DNA from: Mycobacterium marseillense
GTDB taxonomy: Bacteria; Actinomycetota; Actinomycetes; Mycobacteriales; Mycobacteriaceae
Direction of reading: 5' to 3'
Assembly: GCF_010731675.1 (NCBI RefSeq)
Contig: NZ_AP022584.1
Span: 1,116,001 to 1,180,000 of the forward strand
DNA: 64,000 bases
The position numbers and the translations under genes were made by a program. Shown here one piece after another: positions 22,229-31,083 of this stretch. The stretch's first letter is position 1, and each line of letters opens with the position of its first letter. The notes below the pieces were generated by a model, which ran no database searches, was not told the origin of the DNA, and worked only from the letters and a program-made list of their open reading frames with translations.

Positions 22229-22680
22229 GCCTGGTTCTCCCGCCGCGGCAGCGCGACCGTCGCGCTGCCCGGCATCAGCACCGTGTCGCCGCGGCGACCG
22301 GCGATGTCGAGATCGACCAGGCCGTATCCCCCAAACCCGTTGTCGCCCGGGCGTTTGCCGGTGACCTCCCCCCCGAAACTCAGCGGCTCACCGGGATAGG
22401 CGATCGCCCGGTTTTGTACCGAGAACGTGACGAGGCGGCCCCGCCCGCCGATCCAGTCCCCGAGGGCGCGGGCCAGCAGCGCCGCCTGCAGCGGGCCGTG
22501 CACCAGCACGTTGTCGTATCCCTCGGTGTCGCGGGCCCACTCCTTGTCGTAGTGGATGCGGTGGCCGTTGTACGTAGCGGCGGAGAAGAAGAACATCTGG
22601 GTTTCGTCGACCGTGATACTCAGCGTGGGGATGTGATCGCCCACGGCGACGTCGTCATAAAAGACCTGCGGGTCGCTCAT
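22225..22680 (-). CDS. MaoC-type enoyl-CoA hydratase subunit (HTD2/ChsH1-like)
   Basis: A 151-residue hot-dog-fold protein. The active-site stretch is FSAATYNGHRIHYD with later GYDNVLVHGPLQAALLAR, the HTD2/mesaconyl-hydratase variant of the MaoC motif. It is half the size of a fused double-hot-dog hydratase and follows another single hot-dog gene, so a heteromer like ChsH1-ChsH2 is likely. It overlaps both neighbours by 4 nt. Confidence 0.88.
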   Translation of the reverse strand: MSDPQVFYDDVAVGDHIPTLSITVDETQMFFFSAATYNGHRIHYDKEWARDTEGYDNVLVHGPLQAALLARALGDWIGGRGRLVTFSVQNRAIAYPGEPLSFGGEVTGKRPGDNGFGGYGLVDLDIAGRRGDTVLMPGSATVALPRRENQA

Positions 22681-23177
22681 GGGCGGGCGATCATCGACGT
22701 GGACGCCTCGGCCAGCAGGTCGCGGTCCTGGTTGCGGTACACCGTGTGCCAGGTGACGAGGACGAATCTCCCGGAGCGACCCTGCTTTTCGACGATCGAC
22801 TCGATGGTGCGGACCATTTCGATTTCGTCGCGGTGGTAGGCCGGCAGGTGGAAGGTGAAGCTCTCCCCGCCGGCCATCCGCTTGGGGGCACGGGGAAACG
22901 CGAGGCTGCCGGAGACCGCGCCGGACGATCCGTCGGGACGCAGCGACTCGAGCCGCGACACCCCAAGGATCGCGTACTGCAGAAACAGCGGTGGGCAGAT
23001 GACATCGCGAAAGCCGTTGGCGCGGGCGTAGTCCGGGTCGAAATACAACGGGTTGTTCTCCCCCACCGCCGCCGCCCACCGCTGCCAATCGCGCCGGTTC
23101 ACCTCACCGGTCGCCGACGCGGCGACGGTGCCCACCCGCGACGCCGACTCCGCGTCGATCAAGCTGTCCTCACTCAC
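22677..23177 (-). CDS. MaoC-like N-terminal hot-dog domain protein (partner subunit)
   Basis: A 166-residue FAS1-like dehydratase/MaoC N-domain protein. NRRDWQRWAAAVGENNPLYFD is the family hallmark, followed by the ICPPLFLQYAILG and GGESFTFHLPAYHRDEIEM strands. It matches the N-terminal part of ChsH2, whose C-terminal DUF35 domain is here encoded by a separate gene two positions downstream. It probably pairs with the next MaoC to hydrate an enoyl-CoA. Its start overlaps the FadE stop by 8 nt. Confidence 0.86.
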   Translation of the reverse strand: MSEDSLIDAESASRVGTVAASATGEVNRRDWQRWAAAVGENNPLYFDPDYARANGFRDVICPPLFLQYAILGVSRLESLRPDGSSGAVSGSLAFPRAPKRMAGGESFTFHLPAYHRDEIEMVRTIESIVEKQGRSGRFVLVTWHTVYRNQDRDLLAEASTSMIARP

Positions 23178-24303
23178 CCGCGCTCCCTTCCCTCATGGTC
23201 TCCTCGAGCCACGACGCCGCGACGTCGGCACCGCCGCCGAGCGTCGCTCCGAGGCGGGCCCGTTCGCTGAACAGATGCAGGTCCGTCTCGGTGACATAGC
23301 CCATCCCGCCGTGCAGTTGGTGGGCGTCCAGCGTGATCAGCCGGGCGGCGGTGGCCGCATGGATGCGGGCGATGGCCGTTTCCCTGCTCGCGGTGCGGCC
23401 GCGCCCCAGCCAGAAGACCGCCGCGTGGGAGGCCAATCGCGCGGCCGCCAGGGCGATGTGCATGTCGGCGATCAGATGCTGGGCCGCCTGAAACGAGGCG
23501 ATGGGCCGGCCGAACTGATGACGCAGCTTGGTGTAGTCGACGGTGCGGTCCAGCACGGCCTGCCCGACCCCGACCAGGTCGAGTGATCCCAGCGCCACCG
23601 CGGAGTTGGCCAGCCAACGAAGCCCCGCCGCGGTGACGCCGTCGAGCACGGCATCGTCGGCCACGGGCGTGTCGTCGAAGCGCACCGTGAACGCCCGGTG
23701 CCCGCCGACCATGTCGAGCGGTTCGATGCTCACACCTCCGGCGTGCGCGTCGACGACGAAGACCAGCGTGCGTTCGGCAGTGTCCCGCAACGAGGCGGCC
23801 GACACCACGATGAGGTCGGCGACGTCGGCGTCGGCGACGTAGTCCGCGGTTCCGTTGAGCCGCCACCGGTTCGGGGTGGCGTCGGCGCGCAGCGTCGGGG
23901 CGCCCAGCGCGGCGTCGCGGGCGTTCCACAGCGCGGTGGTGGCGCGGACGCTGCCGGACGCGAGCGGCGGTAGCCAGGCCGCCTTGGCCTCTGGGGAGCC
24001 GAGCCGGTCGACGGCGAGGGCGGCGTGCACGCTGCTGTGCACGGTCGTCGGGCACAGCGCGCGGCCGGCTTCGGTATAGAACACGGCCAGGTCGTCGAGG
24101 GTGCCGCCGGCGCCACCGTATTCCTCGGCGATGGCGAGGCCGAAGACGCCCGCGTCGGCGAGCGCCTTCCACAGCGCGGGCGTGCGGCGGTCCGCGCCCG
24201 GTTCGTCGCGGGTGCGCACCAGGCTGACCGGGTTCTCGGCGGCCAGCAGGGCGCGTAACGCCGCGGCGAACTCGCGCTGTTCGGCGGACAGGATCGTCTT
24301 CAT
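23170..24303 (-). CDS. Acyl-CoA dehydrogenase (FadE, second subunit of a pair)
   Basis: A 377-residue acyl-CoA dehydrogenase fold. It has an N-terminal helical domain, a mid beta-domain with ATPNRWRLNGTADYVADAD, and the C-terminal FAD motif RHQFGRPIASFQA, then LDAHQLHGGMGYVTETDL. Paired FadEs in mycobacterial steroid catabolism form alpha2beta2 heterotetramers in which only one subunit is fully catalytic; the 20-bp spacing to the preceding FadE suggests the same here. The likely step is introduction of a double bond next to a CoA thioester on a shortened side chain. Confidence 0.9.
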   Translation of the reverse strand: MKTILSAEQREFAAALRALLAAENPVSLVRTRDEPGADRRTPALWKALADAGVFGLAIAEEYGGAGGTLDDLAVFYTEAGRALCPTTVHSSVHAALAVDRLGSPEAKAAWLPPLASGSVRATTALWNARDAALGAPTLRADATPNRWRLNGTADYVADADVADLIVVSAASLRDTAERTLVFVVDAHAGGVSIEPLDMVGGHRAFTVRFDDTPVADDAVLDGVTAAGLRWLANSAVALGSLDLVGVGQAVLDRTVDYTKLRHQFGRPIASFQAAQHLIADMHIALAAARLASHAAVFWLGRGRTASRETAIARIHAATAARLITLDAHQLHGGMGYVTETDLHLFSERARLGATLGGGADVAASWLEETMREGSAGE

Positions 24304-24324
24304 CGGTGGTGTGCGAGGCTCCCG

Positions 24325-25515
24325 TCAGCGTCCATACGAGGGCATCCCGTGGCCACGCTGGGCGATGATGTCGCGCAGCACCTCGTTGGTGCCCCCGCCA
24401 AAGCGCATCAGCGGGGCGGCCCGGTAGAGCCGCTCGAATTTGCCGGCCAGCGGCGCCTGTTCGCTGCGGTGCGCCAGCAAGCCGTCCGGGCCGAGGAGAT
24501 CGAGCGCCAGCGCGGCGATGCGCTGGCGCAGCTCGCTGGTGAACACCTTTTCGACGCTCACCTCGACCGTCGGAATGACGCCGCTGTCGAGGATCGACGC
24601 CGCCTCGTAGCCCATCAGGGTGGCCACGGCGACGTCGGCTTCGGCCTGCGCCAGCCGTCGGCGTAACGACGGGTCGTCGGCGGGCACCGTCCCGTCCCGC
24701 CGCGGATCGCGCGAAAGCTCGTGCAAGTCCTCGACGGCGCGGCGCAGGTCTCCGGCGTTGGTCAGGGCTCCGCGTTCCAGGTCGAGCGCGCCCGTGATGT
24801 AGGTCCAGCCGCGGTTGATCTCGCCGATCAGGTTGGTGACCGGCACCCGCACGTCATGGAAGTAGACCTCGTTGGTGCGATAGCCCGACCACGCGTAGAG
24901 GGGGCGGATGTCGATGCCGGCGCTGTCGATGGGCACGATGATGACCGAGATGCCGTGGTGGCGCACACCTTTCGGATCGGTACGGACGCAGAGCCATTCG
25001 TGCGTCGCCCGCTGGGCGCCGCTGTTCCAGATCTTGGTCCCGTTGATCACCCAATCCTCGCCGTCACGGGTCGCGGTGGTCCGCAGGCTCGCCAGGTCGG
25101 TCCCGGCGTCGGGCTCGGAATAGCCGACCGCGCAGACCATTTCGCCCCGGGCGATCAGGGGCAGCCACTCGCTCTTGTTCCGCTCGGTGCCGTGCCGCAT
25201 GATCATCGGCGCCACCGACGTCACCGTCAGGTCGGGGCCGGGCACACCCCAGTATTCGAATTCGCTCATCAGCAGATGCAGGTGAACGGCCCCCAGCCCC
25301 CGTTCACCGGCGAGACCGCCGTACTCGCGCGGCCAGTTCAGGCCGAACCAGCCCTTGGCGCCGATCTTGCGACGGAACCGCGCCACCTCCCCGTCCGGAA
25401 ACTCCAAGTCGTGCGCGGCCAGTTCGGCGCGCAGGGCGGGGGTGACGTTCTGGTGCAGAAATTCGCGGACCTCGGCCAGCCAGGCGCGCTGCCCGGCGTC
25501 GAGTTCGAAATCCAT
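24325..25515 (-). CDS. Acyl-CoA dehydrogenase (FadE, first subunit of a pair)
   Basis: A 396-residue acyl-CoA dehydrogenase. CAVGYSEPDAGTDLASLRT and WVINGTKIWNSGA form the FAD and substrate pocket, DLERGALTN carries a candidate catalytic Glu, and MRFGGGTNEVLRDIIAQ is the C-terminal FAD contact. It heads the operon. ATG 25515 gives the usual MDFELD beginning, but the frame stays open to another ATG at 25584 across a 16-bp tandem repeat, so the start is not certain. It resembles the FadE26/FadE28 class by context. Confidence 0.9.
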   Translation of the reverse strand: MDFELDAGQRAWLAEVREFLHQNVTPALRAELAAHDLEFPDGEVARFRRKIGAKGWFGLNWPREYGGLAGERGLGAVHLHLLMSEFEYWGVPGPDLTVTSVAPMIMRHGTERNKSEWLPLIARGEMVCAVGYSEPDAGTDLASLRTTATRDGEDWVINGTKIWNSGAQRATHEWLCVRTDPKGVRHHGISVIIVPIDSAGIDIRPLYAWSGYRTNEVYFHDVRVPVTNLIGEINRGWTYITGALDLERGALTNAGDLRRAVEDLHELSRDPRRDGTVPADDPSLRRRLAQAEADVAVATLMGYEAASILDSGVIPTVEVSVEKVFTSELRQRIAALALDLLGPDGLLAHRSEQAPLAGKFERLYRAAPLMRFGGGTNEVLRDIIAQRGHGMPSYGR

Positions 25516-25528
25516 TCCGGCGCCTATG

Positions 25529-25573
25529 CCTTTCTCGGAAGTGGCCTTTCTCGGAAGTGGCCTTTCTCGGAAG
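25529..25573. repeat. 16-bp tandem repeat (about 2.8 copies) upstream of the igr-like operon
   Basis: The unit CCTTTCTCGGAAGTGG occurs at 25529-25544 and 25545-25560, with a third copy truncated after 13 bases (25561-25573). Each contains the small dyad TTC-TCG-GAA. On the minus strand each gives GAGAAAGG, resembling a Shine-Dalgarno. The repeat is 14-58 bp before the FadE start, so it lies in the leader/operator region (or in coding sequence if the upstream ATG is used). Confidence 0.85.
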
Positions 25574-25800
25574 CCCCGAGGCATTACATCGAGCAGCGCC
25601 AGCGTAACTCCGGGGCGAGATCGCGCGTGGCATTCTGCCGCGCACCCGTCGCAAACGGCCGGGGTCGAACTGTAAAACCGCGGTCAAACTCCCGTTAAAA
25701 CCCGTCGACGCTCTGGCGGATTCGCCGTAGACCTGCGAAGATTCTCGGATCGGTTGGTCGACGCGGACCAGGCCCTCTGCCCCAGCCCGAGGGAGAAATC

Positions 25801-25965
25801 ATGCCCACTGTTGAGATGCGCCTCCGCGAAGATTTGCGCAACTACGCCGTCGAGTTGAGGCAACTGGCGTACACCCTTCCCCTGGGCGTAGGTGAGCACA
25901 ATCTTCTGCAATTGTCCGATCGCATGCGCGCGGCGGCCGACCAAGTGGTCCGCAAGGGCGCCTGA
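25801..25965 (+). CDS. Small 54-residue conserved-looking protein
   Basis: A short open frame with a good ribosome-binding site (GAGGGAG, ending 5 nt before the ATG) and a stop at 25963-25965. The product begins MPTVEMRLREDLRNYAVELR and ends ADQVVRKGA. It is amphipathic, Leu/Arg-rich and without cysteines, and probably forms two helices. No signal peptide or known domain is seen. It is divergent from the FadE operon and convergent with the FHA/ABC gene 12 bp away. The function is unknown. Confidence 0.65.
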   Translation: MPTVEMRLREDLRNYAVELRQLAYTLPLGVGEHNLLQLSDRMRAAADQVVRKGA

Positions 25966-25977
25966 CGCCGCGAGCGA

Positions 25978-28674
25978 TCAGCCGCCCTTGAGGCGGATCT
26001 TCCAGCGCACGAAACCCAGATAGATCGCGCTGATGAGCGCCAGCATGCCGACGTCGAACCACCATGCGGCCGGCGTGTGCTGCCAGTGCGAATCCTTCGG
26101 GGTCAGCGGGCCGGGTACCAGCTTGGTCAGGTCGGCGGTCGACGCCGACGCCGCGAACCCCCACCGGGCGGGCGTCGCCCACGCCATCTGATCCAGACCC
26201 ACCCGGCCGGTCACCGGGATCATCCCGCCGGAGAAGACCAACTGCGACATGACGGCCACCACCAGCAGCGGCATGATCTGCTCGTTGGATTTCGCGACGG
26301 CCGACAGCGCCAAACCCAGCATGGCCGACGCCACGCATGTCAGCGCGACGTCGGCGAACAACTCCAGGCCGGGCTTGCCGAGCGCCACCGCGCCCTGGGT
26401 CGGCGCGCCCTTACCGAGCACCGCGATGATGCTCACGATCGCCGATTGAACGATCGCGAAGACCGTGTAGACACACACCTTCGCCAACAGGTACGCCGTC
26501 GTGGACAGGCCAACGGCCTGCTCCCGCAGGAAGATCGCGCGTTCGCCGATGAGGTCGCGGATGGTCAGCGCGGTGCCCATGAACACCGCGCCGACGTTCA
26601 GCAGCACCAGGATCTGACCCGGCTCGTTGGGTGCCGCGCCCATCGGATTCGGGATGCCGAAGCCGACATCGCCGGGCACCGACATCGACAGCGAACCCAT
26701 GATGAACGGGAGCAACGCCAGGAACACGAAATAGCCGCGATCCGAGATGATCAGCCGCAGTTGGCGCCGGGCGATCGTGGAGAACTGGCGGAACAGGCTG
26801 GTGTGTGAGGGGTCGCCCAGTTCGGCGGGTTTCTCCGCGGGGGGCGGCGCCGGGGGTGGGCCCGTCCGCGCCAGGTAGCGCGCCCGGGAGCCGTCGGGGT
26901 CGCTGGCGACGGTGCTGAAGATGTCGGCCCAGTTGGTGGTGCCCATGGCGGCACCGATCTGGCTGGGCGGCCCGCAGAACGCCGTCTTGCCGCCGGGGGC
27001 GAGCAACAGCACCTGATCGCAGACGTCGAGATAGGTCAGCGAGTGGGTGACGACGAGCACCACCCGGCCGGCGTCGGCCAGCTGCCGCAGCATGGTCATC
27101 ACCTGGCGGTCCAGCGCCGGGTCCAGCCCGGACGTCGGCTCGTCGAGGATCAGCAGCGACGGCCCGGTAAGCAACTCCAGCGCCACCGACGCGCGCTTGC
27201 GCTGGCCCCCGGAGAGCTTGTCGACCCGCGTGTGCAGGTGCTGGGTCATCTCCAGTTCCTCGAGCACCCGGGCCACCACCTGGGCACGGTCGTCCTTGGT
27301 GGTGTCCGGCGGCAGGCGCAGCTCGGCGGCGTACATCAACGCCTGCTGCACGGTCAGCTGGCCGTGCACCACGTCGTCCTGGGGCACCATCCCGATCCGG
27401 CTGCGCAACGAGGCGTACTCGGCGTGGACGTTGTGGCCCTCGAACGACACCGTGCCCGTGCTGGGGTGCGTGTAGCCGGCGACCAGCCGGGCGAACGTCG
27501 ATTTGCCGGCGCCGGACGGCCCGATGATCGCCGTCAGCGTCCCGGGCAGCGCGGTCAGCGAGATGTTGTCCAGCAGCGTCTTGTTGTTCTCGATCGTCCA
27601 GGTCACCCCGCGCACGTCGAGGCCGCCGGTGCGCGTCGCGGTCGCGGTCTGGTCGCGGCGGGCCAGGACGCCGCCGGCGTAGACCAGGTCGATGTTGCCG
27701 ATCGTGACGACGTCGCCGTCATGCAGCACGGCCGAATCGACGCGGACGCCGTTGACGAAGGTGCCGTTGATGCTGCGGTTGTCATGGATTTCGGTGCCGG
27801 TGGGCGCCGGGATCAGGGTGGCGTGGTGGCGTGACGCCAGGACCTCGGGGATGACGATGTCGTTGTCGTTGGCGCGGCCGATCTTGATCGCGCCGGGTGT
27901 GGATTCCAGCCCGGCCTTGCCCGGCCGCAGGATCTTCAGCATCGACGTCGCGAGGATCGACGAGTCACCGCCGATGCGGCCCGTCTGGGACGCCGCCGGC
28001 TGCGCGGTGGTGGGCGGGGCCGCGTGCACCGCCGACGGCGCCCGGTAGATCTGCGGTGCGGGCTGGGGCGCGCTGGGCGGCGCGGCCATGGGGCCGCTCG
28101 CCGGGTAGCGGGGCTGCGGGCCGGACGGCTGGGTCGGGGTCGGGCCGCTGGGCGGCTGGGTCGCGAGGGGTCCGCTCGCTACGGGGCCGGGCTGGGCGGC
28201 GGTGGGCGGAGCCGGGTGCCGAAACGAGGCCGACGCCGGCTGCTGGGGCTGGGCGGGACGTTGCGTACCGGTCGGCGGGCCCTGCGGCGCTCCCACCAGT
28301 GGCCCGCTGGACGCGCTGACGATCGGTATCGACGTCGTCAGCGGCGGGCGCCCGGCCGTCCCCTGGTGGCGGCCGACCTCGAAGGTCAGCGCGGGGCCGT
28401 CGGGGTTGCCGACGTTGACCCGCAGCCCGTCCTGGATGTCGACGACCGGGACGCGGCGGTTGTTCACGTACAGGCCGTTGAGGCTGCCGTTGTCGATGGC
28501 GATCCACCGGCCCTGGTCGAACCGCACGATCAAATGTGTGCGGGAGATCAGGGGGTGGGCGACGCGGACGTCCGCGCGAAGGTCACGCCCGATCACTACG
28601 TCGTTGCCTGCCGCGAAGGTGCGCTCGGCTCCCTCGTACCGCACGGTCAGCGCAGGCGGGGCTGGTGGGCTCAT
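25978..28674 (-). CDS. FHA-domain ABC transporter (Rv1747-like)
   Basis: An 898-residue fused exporter. FHA domain 1 (about 20-100, VIGRDLRADVRVAHPLISRTH), a Pro-rich linker (about 105-225), FHA domain 2 (about 245-320, IKIGRANDNDIVIPEVLASRHH), then the nucleotide-binding domain with Walker A GPSGAGKST, signature LSGGQRKRASVALEL and Walker B LLILDEPTSGLDP. About six C-terminal membrane helices follow. In M. tuberculosis Rv1747 is phosphorylated by the adjacent kinase PknF and exports cell-envelope lipid; no kinase gene is next to it here. ATG 28674 is chosen over TTG 28683. Confidence 0.93.
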   Translation of the reverse strand: MSPPAPPALTVRYEGAERTFAAGNDVVIGRDLRADVRVAHPLISRTHLIVRFDQGRWIAIDNGSLNGLYVNNRRVPVVDIQDGLRVNVGNPDGPALTFEVGRHQGTAGRPPLTTSIPIVSASSGPLVGAPQGPPTGTQRPAQPQQPASASFRHPAPPTAAQPGPVASGPLATQPPSGPTPTQPSGPQPRYPASGPMAAPPSAPQPAPQIYRAPSAVHAAPPTTAQPAASQTGRIGGDSSILATSMLKILRPGKAGLESTPGAIKIGRANDNDIVIPEVLASRHHATLIPAPTGTEIHDNRSINGTFVNGVRVDSAVLHDGDVVTIGNIDLVYAGGVLARRDQTATATRTGGLDVRGVTWTIENNKTLLDNISLTALPGTLTAIIGPSGAGKSTFARLVAGYTHPSTGTVSFEGHNVHAEYASLRSRIGMVPQDDVVHGQLTVQQALMYAAELRLPPDTTKDDRAQVVARVLEELEMTQHLHTRVDKLSGGQRKRASVALELLTGPSLLILDEPTSGLDPALDRQVMTMLRQLADAGRVVLVVTHSLTYLDVCDQVLLLAPGGKTAFCGPPSQIGAAMGTTNWADIFSTVASDPDGSRARYLARTGPPPAPPPAEKPAELGDPSHTSLFRQFSTIARRQLRLIISDRGYFVFLALLPFIMGSLSMSVPGDVGFGIPNPMGAAPNEPGQILVLLNVGAVFMGTALTIRDLIGERAIFLREQAVGLSTTAYLLAKVCVYTVFAIVQSAIVSIIAVLGKGAPTQGAVALGKPGLELFADVALTCVASAMLGLALSAVAKSNEQIMPLLVVAVMSQLVFSGGMIPVTGRVGLDQMAWATPARWGFAASASTADLTKLVPGPLTPKDSHWQHTPAAWWFDVGMLALISAIYLGFVRWKIRLKGG

Positions 28675-28726
28675 CAGGACCAACTGTAACGGCAGACCCG
28701 CGGGCTGGGCGCGCCGTTCCTGTCCG

Positions 28727-28751
28727 GCCGGCGCTCCCGCCGGGCGCCGGC
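28727..28751 (-). terminator. Strong GC hairpin between the esterase and the FHA/ABC gene
   Basis: GCCGGCGC (28727-28734) and GCGCCGGC (28744-28751) form a perfect 8-bp stem with a 9-nt loop, about 85 bp after the esterase stop on the minus strand. It may separate that gene from the ABC gene. Confidence 0.45.
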
Positions 28752-28834
28752 AGCGCGCGGTGACCGCAAGCGCCGGAATCGGGGACGGCCGGCGTCCCCC
28801 GAGTCACCCTGCGGCGCAATTACTTTCGTCGGCT

Positions 28835-29890
28835 TCAACCGGCCGCCGCGGCGCGGCGCAGGCGGCGCGCGTTGCGGACCTTACTTCGGACCGCATCCCC
28901 GACGGGGGTGACGTCCTTGACGAAGTCCCCGAGGTATTTGATGGCCCGCCTGCCCTCCGGCAGGATGTCGGCGGCCAACGGGAAGTCGTGGATTTGCCCG
29001 TCCCACAGGTGCAGATCGCACCGGATCCCGCTGGCTTCCAGGCGCTTCGCCATCAGCTCGGCGTCGGCGAGCAACAATTCGTCCGAGCTCGCGTGAATGG
29101 TGACCGGCGGCAACGACGACAGGTCGGCGTCCACGGGCGAGGCCACCGTGGACTCGCCGCGGCCCTCCACCACCTGGGCGTCGCCGAGGTACTGAGCGAA
29201 CCGCGAGAAGGCACGGCGGGTGAACATCGAGCACTTGCGGGCGTTGCGGTGCTTGAGTTTTCGTTCCGGGTCCGCATCGGTGAACGGCGAGACGGTCGCC
29301 ACCCCGGCCGGCTCCATGACGTCCTCGCGAATCGCCAACAGCGTGGTCATGAACGCCAGGTATCCCCCGGCCGAATCGCCGGCCACGACGATCCGGTCGC
29401 CGTCGTAGCCGCGCTCCTGCAGCCATCGCAGGCCGCTGATCCCGTCGTCGATGGCGTCGGTGATCTGATGCGTCGGCAACTTCCGGTAGGCGACGGTGAG
29501 CACGGCGGCGTCGGCCGCCTTGGACAGGCGGGTCACCATCGAGCGGTGCGTGTTGAGGCCGCAGGTGAGGAATGCGCCCCCGTGCAGATACAGGATCGCC
29601 CGGTCCCCCGAGACGCCGGGAGCGCGAACCCACTCGGCGGCGCAGTGCTCGAGACGCACCGCTTCGGTGCTGGCCGCCGACCCGACGCGGGGGAACATTC
29701 CCGCGAAACTGTCGACGTACTCGAACGGCCAGCGCAGGTTGGGTGTCATGGCCCAGGCGCGGACCGCGTTCTTCACGATCAGGCGGCTGGCGAGCGACAC
29801 GGCGACCGACTGCGGGCTATGCCGGTGATGCATGCGCCGCGTGGTCGCCACGCTCGGCAAGATATGGACCGGATCGATTGTGCTCACCAT
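28835..29890 (-). CDS. Alpha/beta hydrolase of the hormone-sensitive-lipase family
   Basis: A 351-residue esterase/lipase. The oxyanion motif is LYLHGGAFLTCG, the nucleophile elbow VVAGDSAGGYLAF, and the late SSDELLLADAE and WDGQIHDFPL supply Asp and His. This class cleaves short- to medium-chain esters. An N-terminal extension of about 60 residues has no clear signal peptide. It resembles the Lip carboxylesterases of mycobacteria; the exact orthologue is not certain. It is divergent from the downstream SDR gene across 196 bp. Confidence 0.88.
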   Translation of the reverse strand: MVSTIDPVHILPSVATTRRMHHRHSPQSVAVSLASRLIVKNAVRAWAMTPNLRWPFEYVDSFAGMFPRVGSAASTEAVRLEHCAAEWVRAPGVSGDRAILYLHGGAFLTCGLNTHRSMVTRLSKAADAAVLTVAYRKLPTHQITDAIDDGISGLRWLQERGYDGDRIVVAGDSAGGYLAFMTTLLAIREDVMEPAGVATVSPFTDADPERKLKHRNARKCSMFTRRAFSRFAQYLGDAQVVEGRGESTVASPVDADLSSLPPVTIHASSDELLLADAELMAKRLEASGIRCDLHLWDGQIHDFPLAADILPEGRRAIKYLGDFVKDVTPVGDAVRSKVRNARRLRRAAAAG

Positions 29891-30086
29891 GTGTCATCAA
29901 CTCCTAAGTGGACACCGGGTACCCGGCGTACCCGCTGATCTCGCCCGCAGCAACTGTCGCGTCCGTCACGGTTTGCCCGCGGCAGAGACGGGTACCACTC
30001 GGGGGCCGTGATCGCGGCTGTCGCGCGGCCGAAATCAAGCCGGACCGGTTGTGGCCGGGCCCCCCAAATGGCCCAAGATATGAGCG

Positions 30087-30932
30087 ATGACACACGCACA
30101 GCATCCGGACCTGTTGCTGGCCGACCGGGTTGCGGTCGTGACGGGTGGTGGGGGCGGCATCGGCGCGGCGACGGCGCGGCTTTTCGCCCGCCACGGTGCG
30201 CACGTCGTCGTCGCCGATATCGACGGCGGGCTGGCCGACGAGACCGTCGACGTGATCACGGCGTCCGGTGGGTCCGCGCGGGCGGTCGTCGCCGACGTCC
30301 GGGTCCCGGACCAGGTCACCGGCCTGGCCCGAACGGTGCTCGACGGGTACGGCCGGGTCGACGTGCTGGTCAACAACGTGGGCCACTGGCTGCGCCACCC
30401 CGGAAACTTCGTCGACACCGACCCGCAACTCTGGGATGAGCTGTACCGGATCAACCTCCACCACGTCTTCCTGGTCACCCGGGCATTCCTGCCCGCCATG
30501 GTGGACCGGCACGCCGGCGCGATCGTGAACGTCTCGTCGGTCGAGGGGCTGCGCGGCTACCCGGAGGACCCGGTGTATGCCGCGTTCAAGGCCGGCCTGA
30601 TCGGATTCACCCGAAGCCTCGCCGTGCAAGTGGGCAACGATGGCGTGCGGGTCAACGCGATCGCCCCCGACGTCACCGAGTCGCTTCAAGTGCCCTACTC
30701 GCAATGGCTTTCGCCGCAGGAGCAGACGCAATGGCCGCGATGGGTGCCGGTCGGGCGGATGGGGGTGCCCGACGATCAGGCCCGCGTGATCCTGTTTCTG
30801 GCCTCGGATATGTCGTCGTTCGTCACCGGGCACACCATTGCGACCGACGGCGGAACCGGCGCGGCCGGCGGGTGGTTCCGCTCGTCACGTCGGCCGGGCC
30901 GCGAGTGGACGAACCGGCCAGTCGACCCCTGA
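30087..30932 (+). CDS. Short-chain dehydrogenase/reductase (SDR)
   Basis: A 281-residue classical SDR. VAVVTGGGGGIGAATA binds the cofactor, VLVNNVGHW is the NNAG strand, INVSS-type IVNVSSVEG carries the catalytic Ser, and VYAAFKAG holds Tyr and Lys. ADIDGG after strand 2 favours NAD(H). The C-terminus has an extra Arg/Pro-rich tail of about 25 residues after the usual DGG end. It probably oxidises a secondary alcohol; the substrate is unknown. Confidence 0.87.
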   Translation: MTHAQHPDLLLADRVAVVTGGGGGIGAATARLFARHGAHVVVADIDGGLADETVDVITASGGSARAVVADVRVPDQVTGLARTVLDGYGRVDVLVNNVGHWLRHPGNFVDTDPQLWDELYRINLHHVFLVTRAFLPAMVDRHAGAIVNVSSVEGLRGYPEDPVYAAFKAGLIGFTRSLAVQVGNDGVRVNAIAPDVTESLQVPYSQWLSPQEQTQWPRWVPVGRMGVPDDQARVILFLASDMSSFVTGHTIATDGGTGAAGGWFRSSRRPGREWTNRPVDP

Positions 30933-31040
30933 GGGTGTTCGGTGAACCGCGGGCGCCCCTTAAAGCGCTTGTGCGGGACGGAATCTGGCGTGATCGGCGA
31001 TGATGGTCACCGGGATGCGGGTGCTTGACGGCCGACAAGC

Positions 31041-31072
31041 GGTGGCCCGGCCACCGCCGTGACCGGGCCACC
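31041..31072. terminator. Likely bidirectional terminator between SDR and CsbD genes
   Basis: GGTGGCCCGG (31041-31050) and CCGGGCCACC (31063-31072) form a perfect 10-bp stem with a 12-nt loop in the convergent gap, 12 bp beyond the CsbD stop. No U-tract is seen. Confidence 0.6.
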
Positions 31073-31083
31073 CTCGATTGTCG

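Noticed and set aside
29915..29926. 12-bp palindrome CCGGGTACCCGG in a divergent promoter
   Set aside because: Several perfect 12-bp palindromes are expected by chance in 64 kb of GC-rich DNA; there is no second copy or other support.
29904..30833. A 309-codon minus-strand frame opposite the SDR
   Set aside because: Antisense shadow: His/Arg-rich with no domain, while the plus strand encodes a complete SDR.
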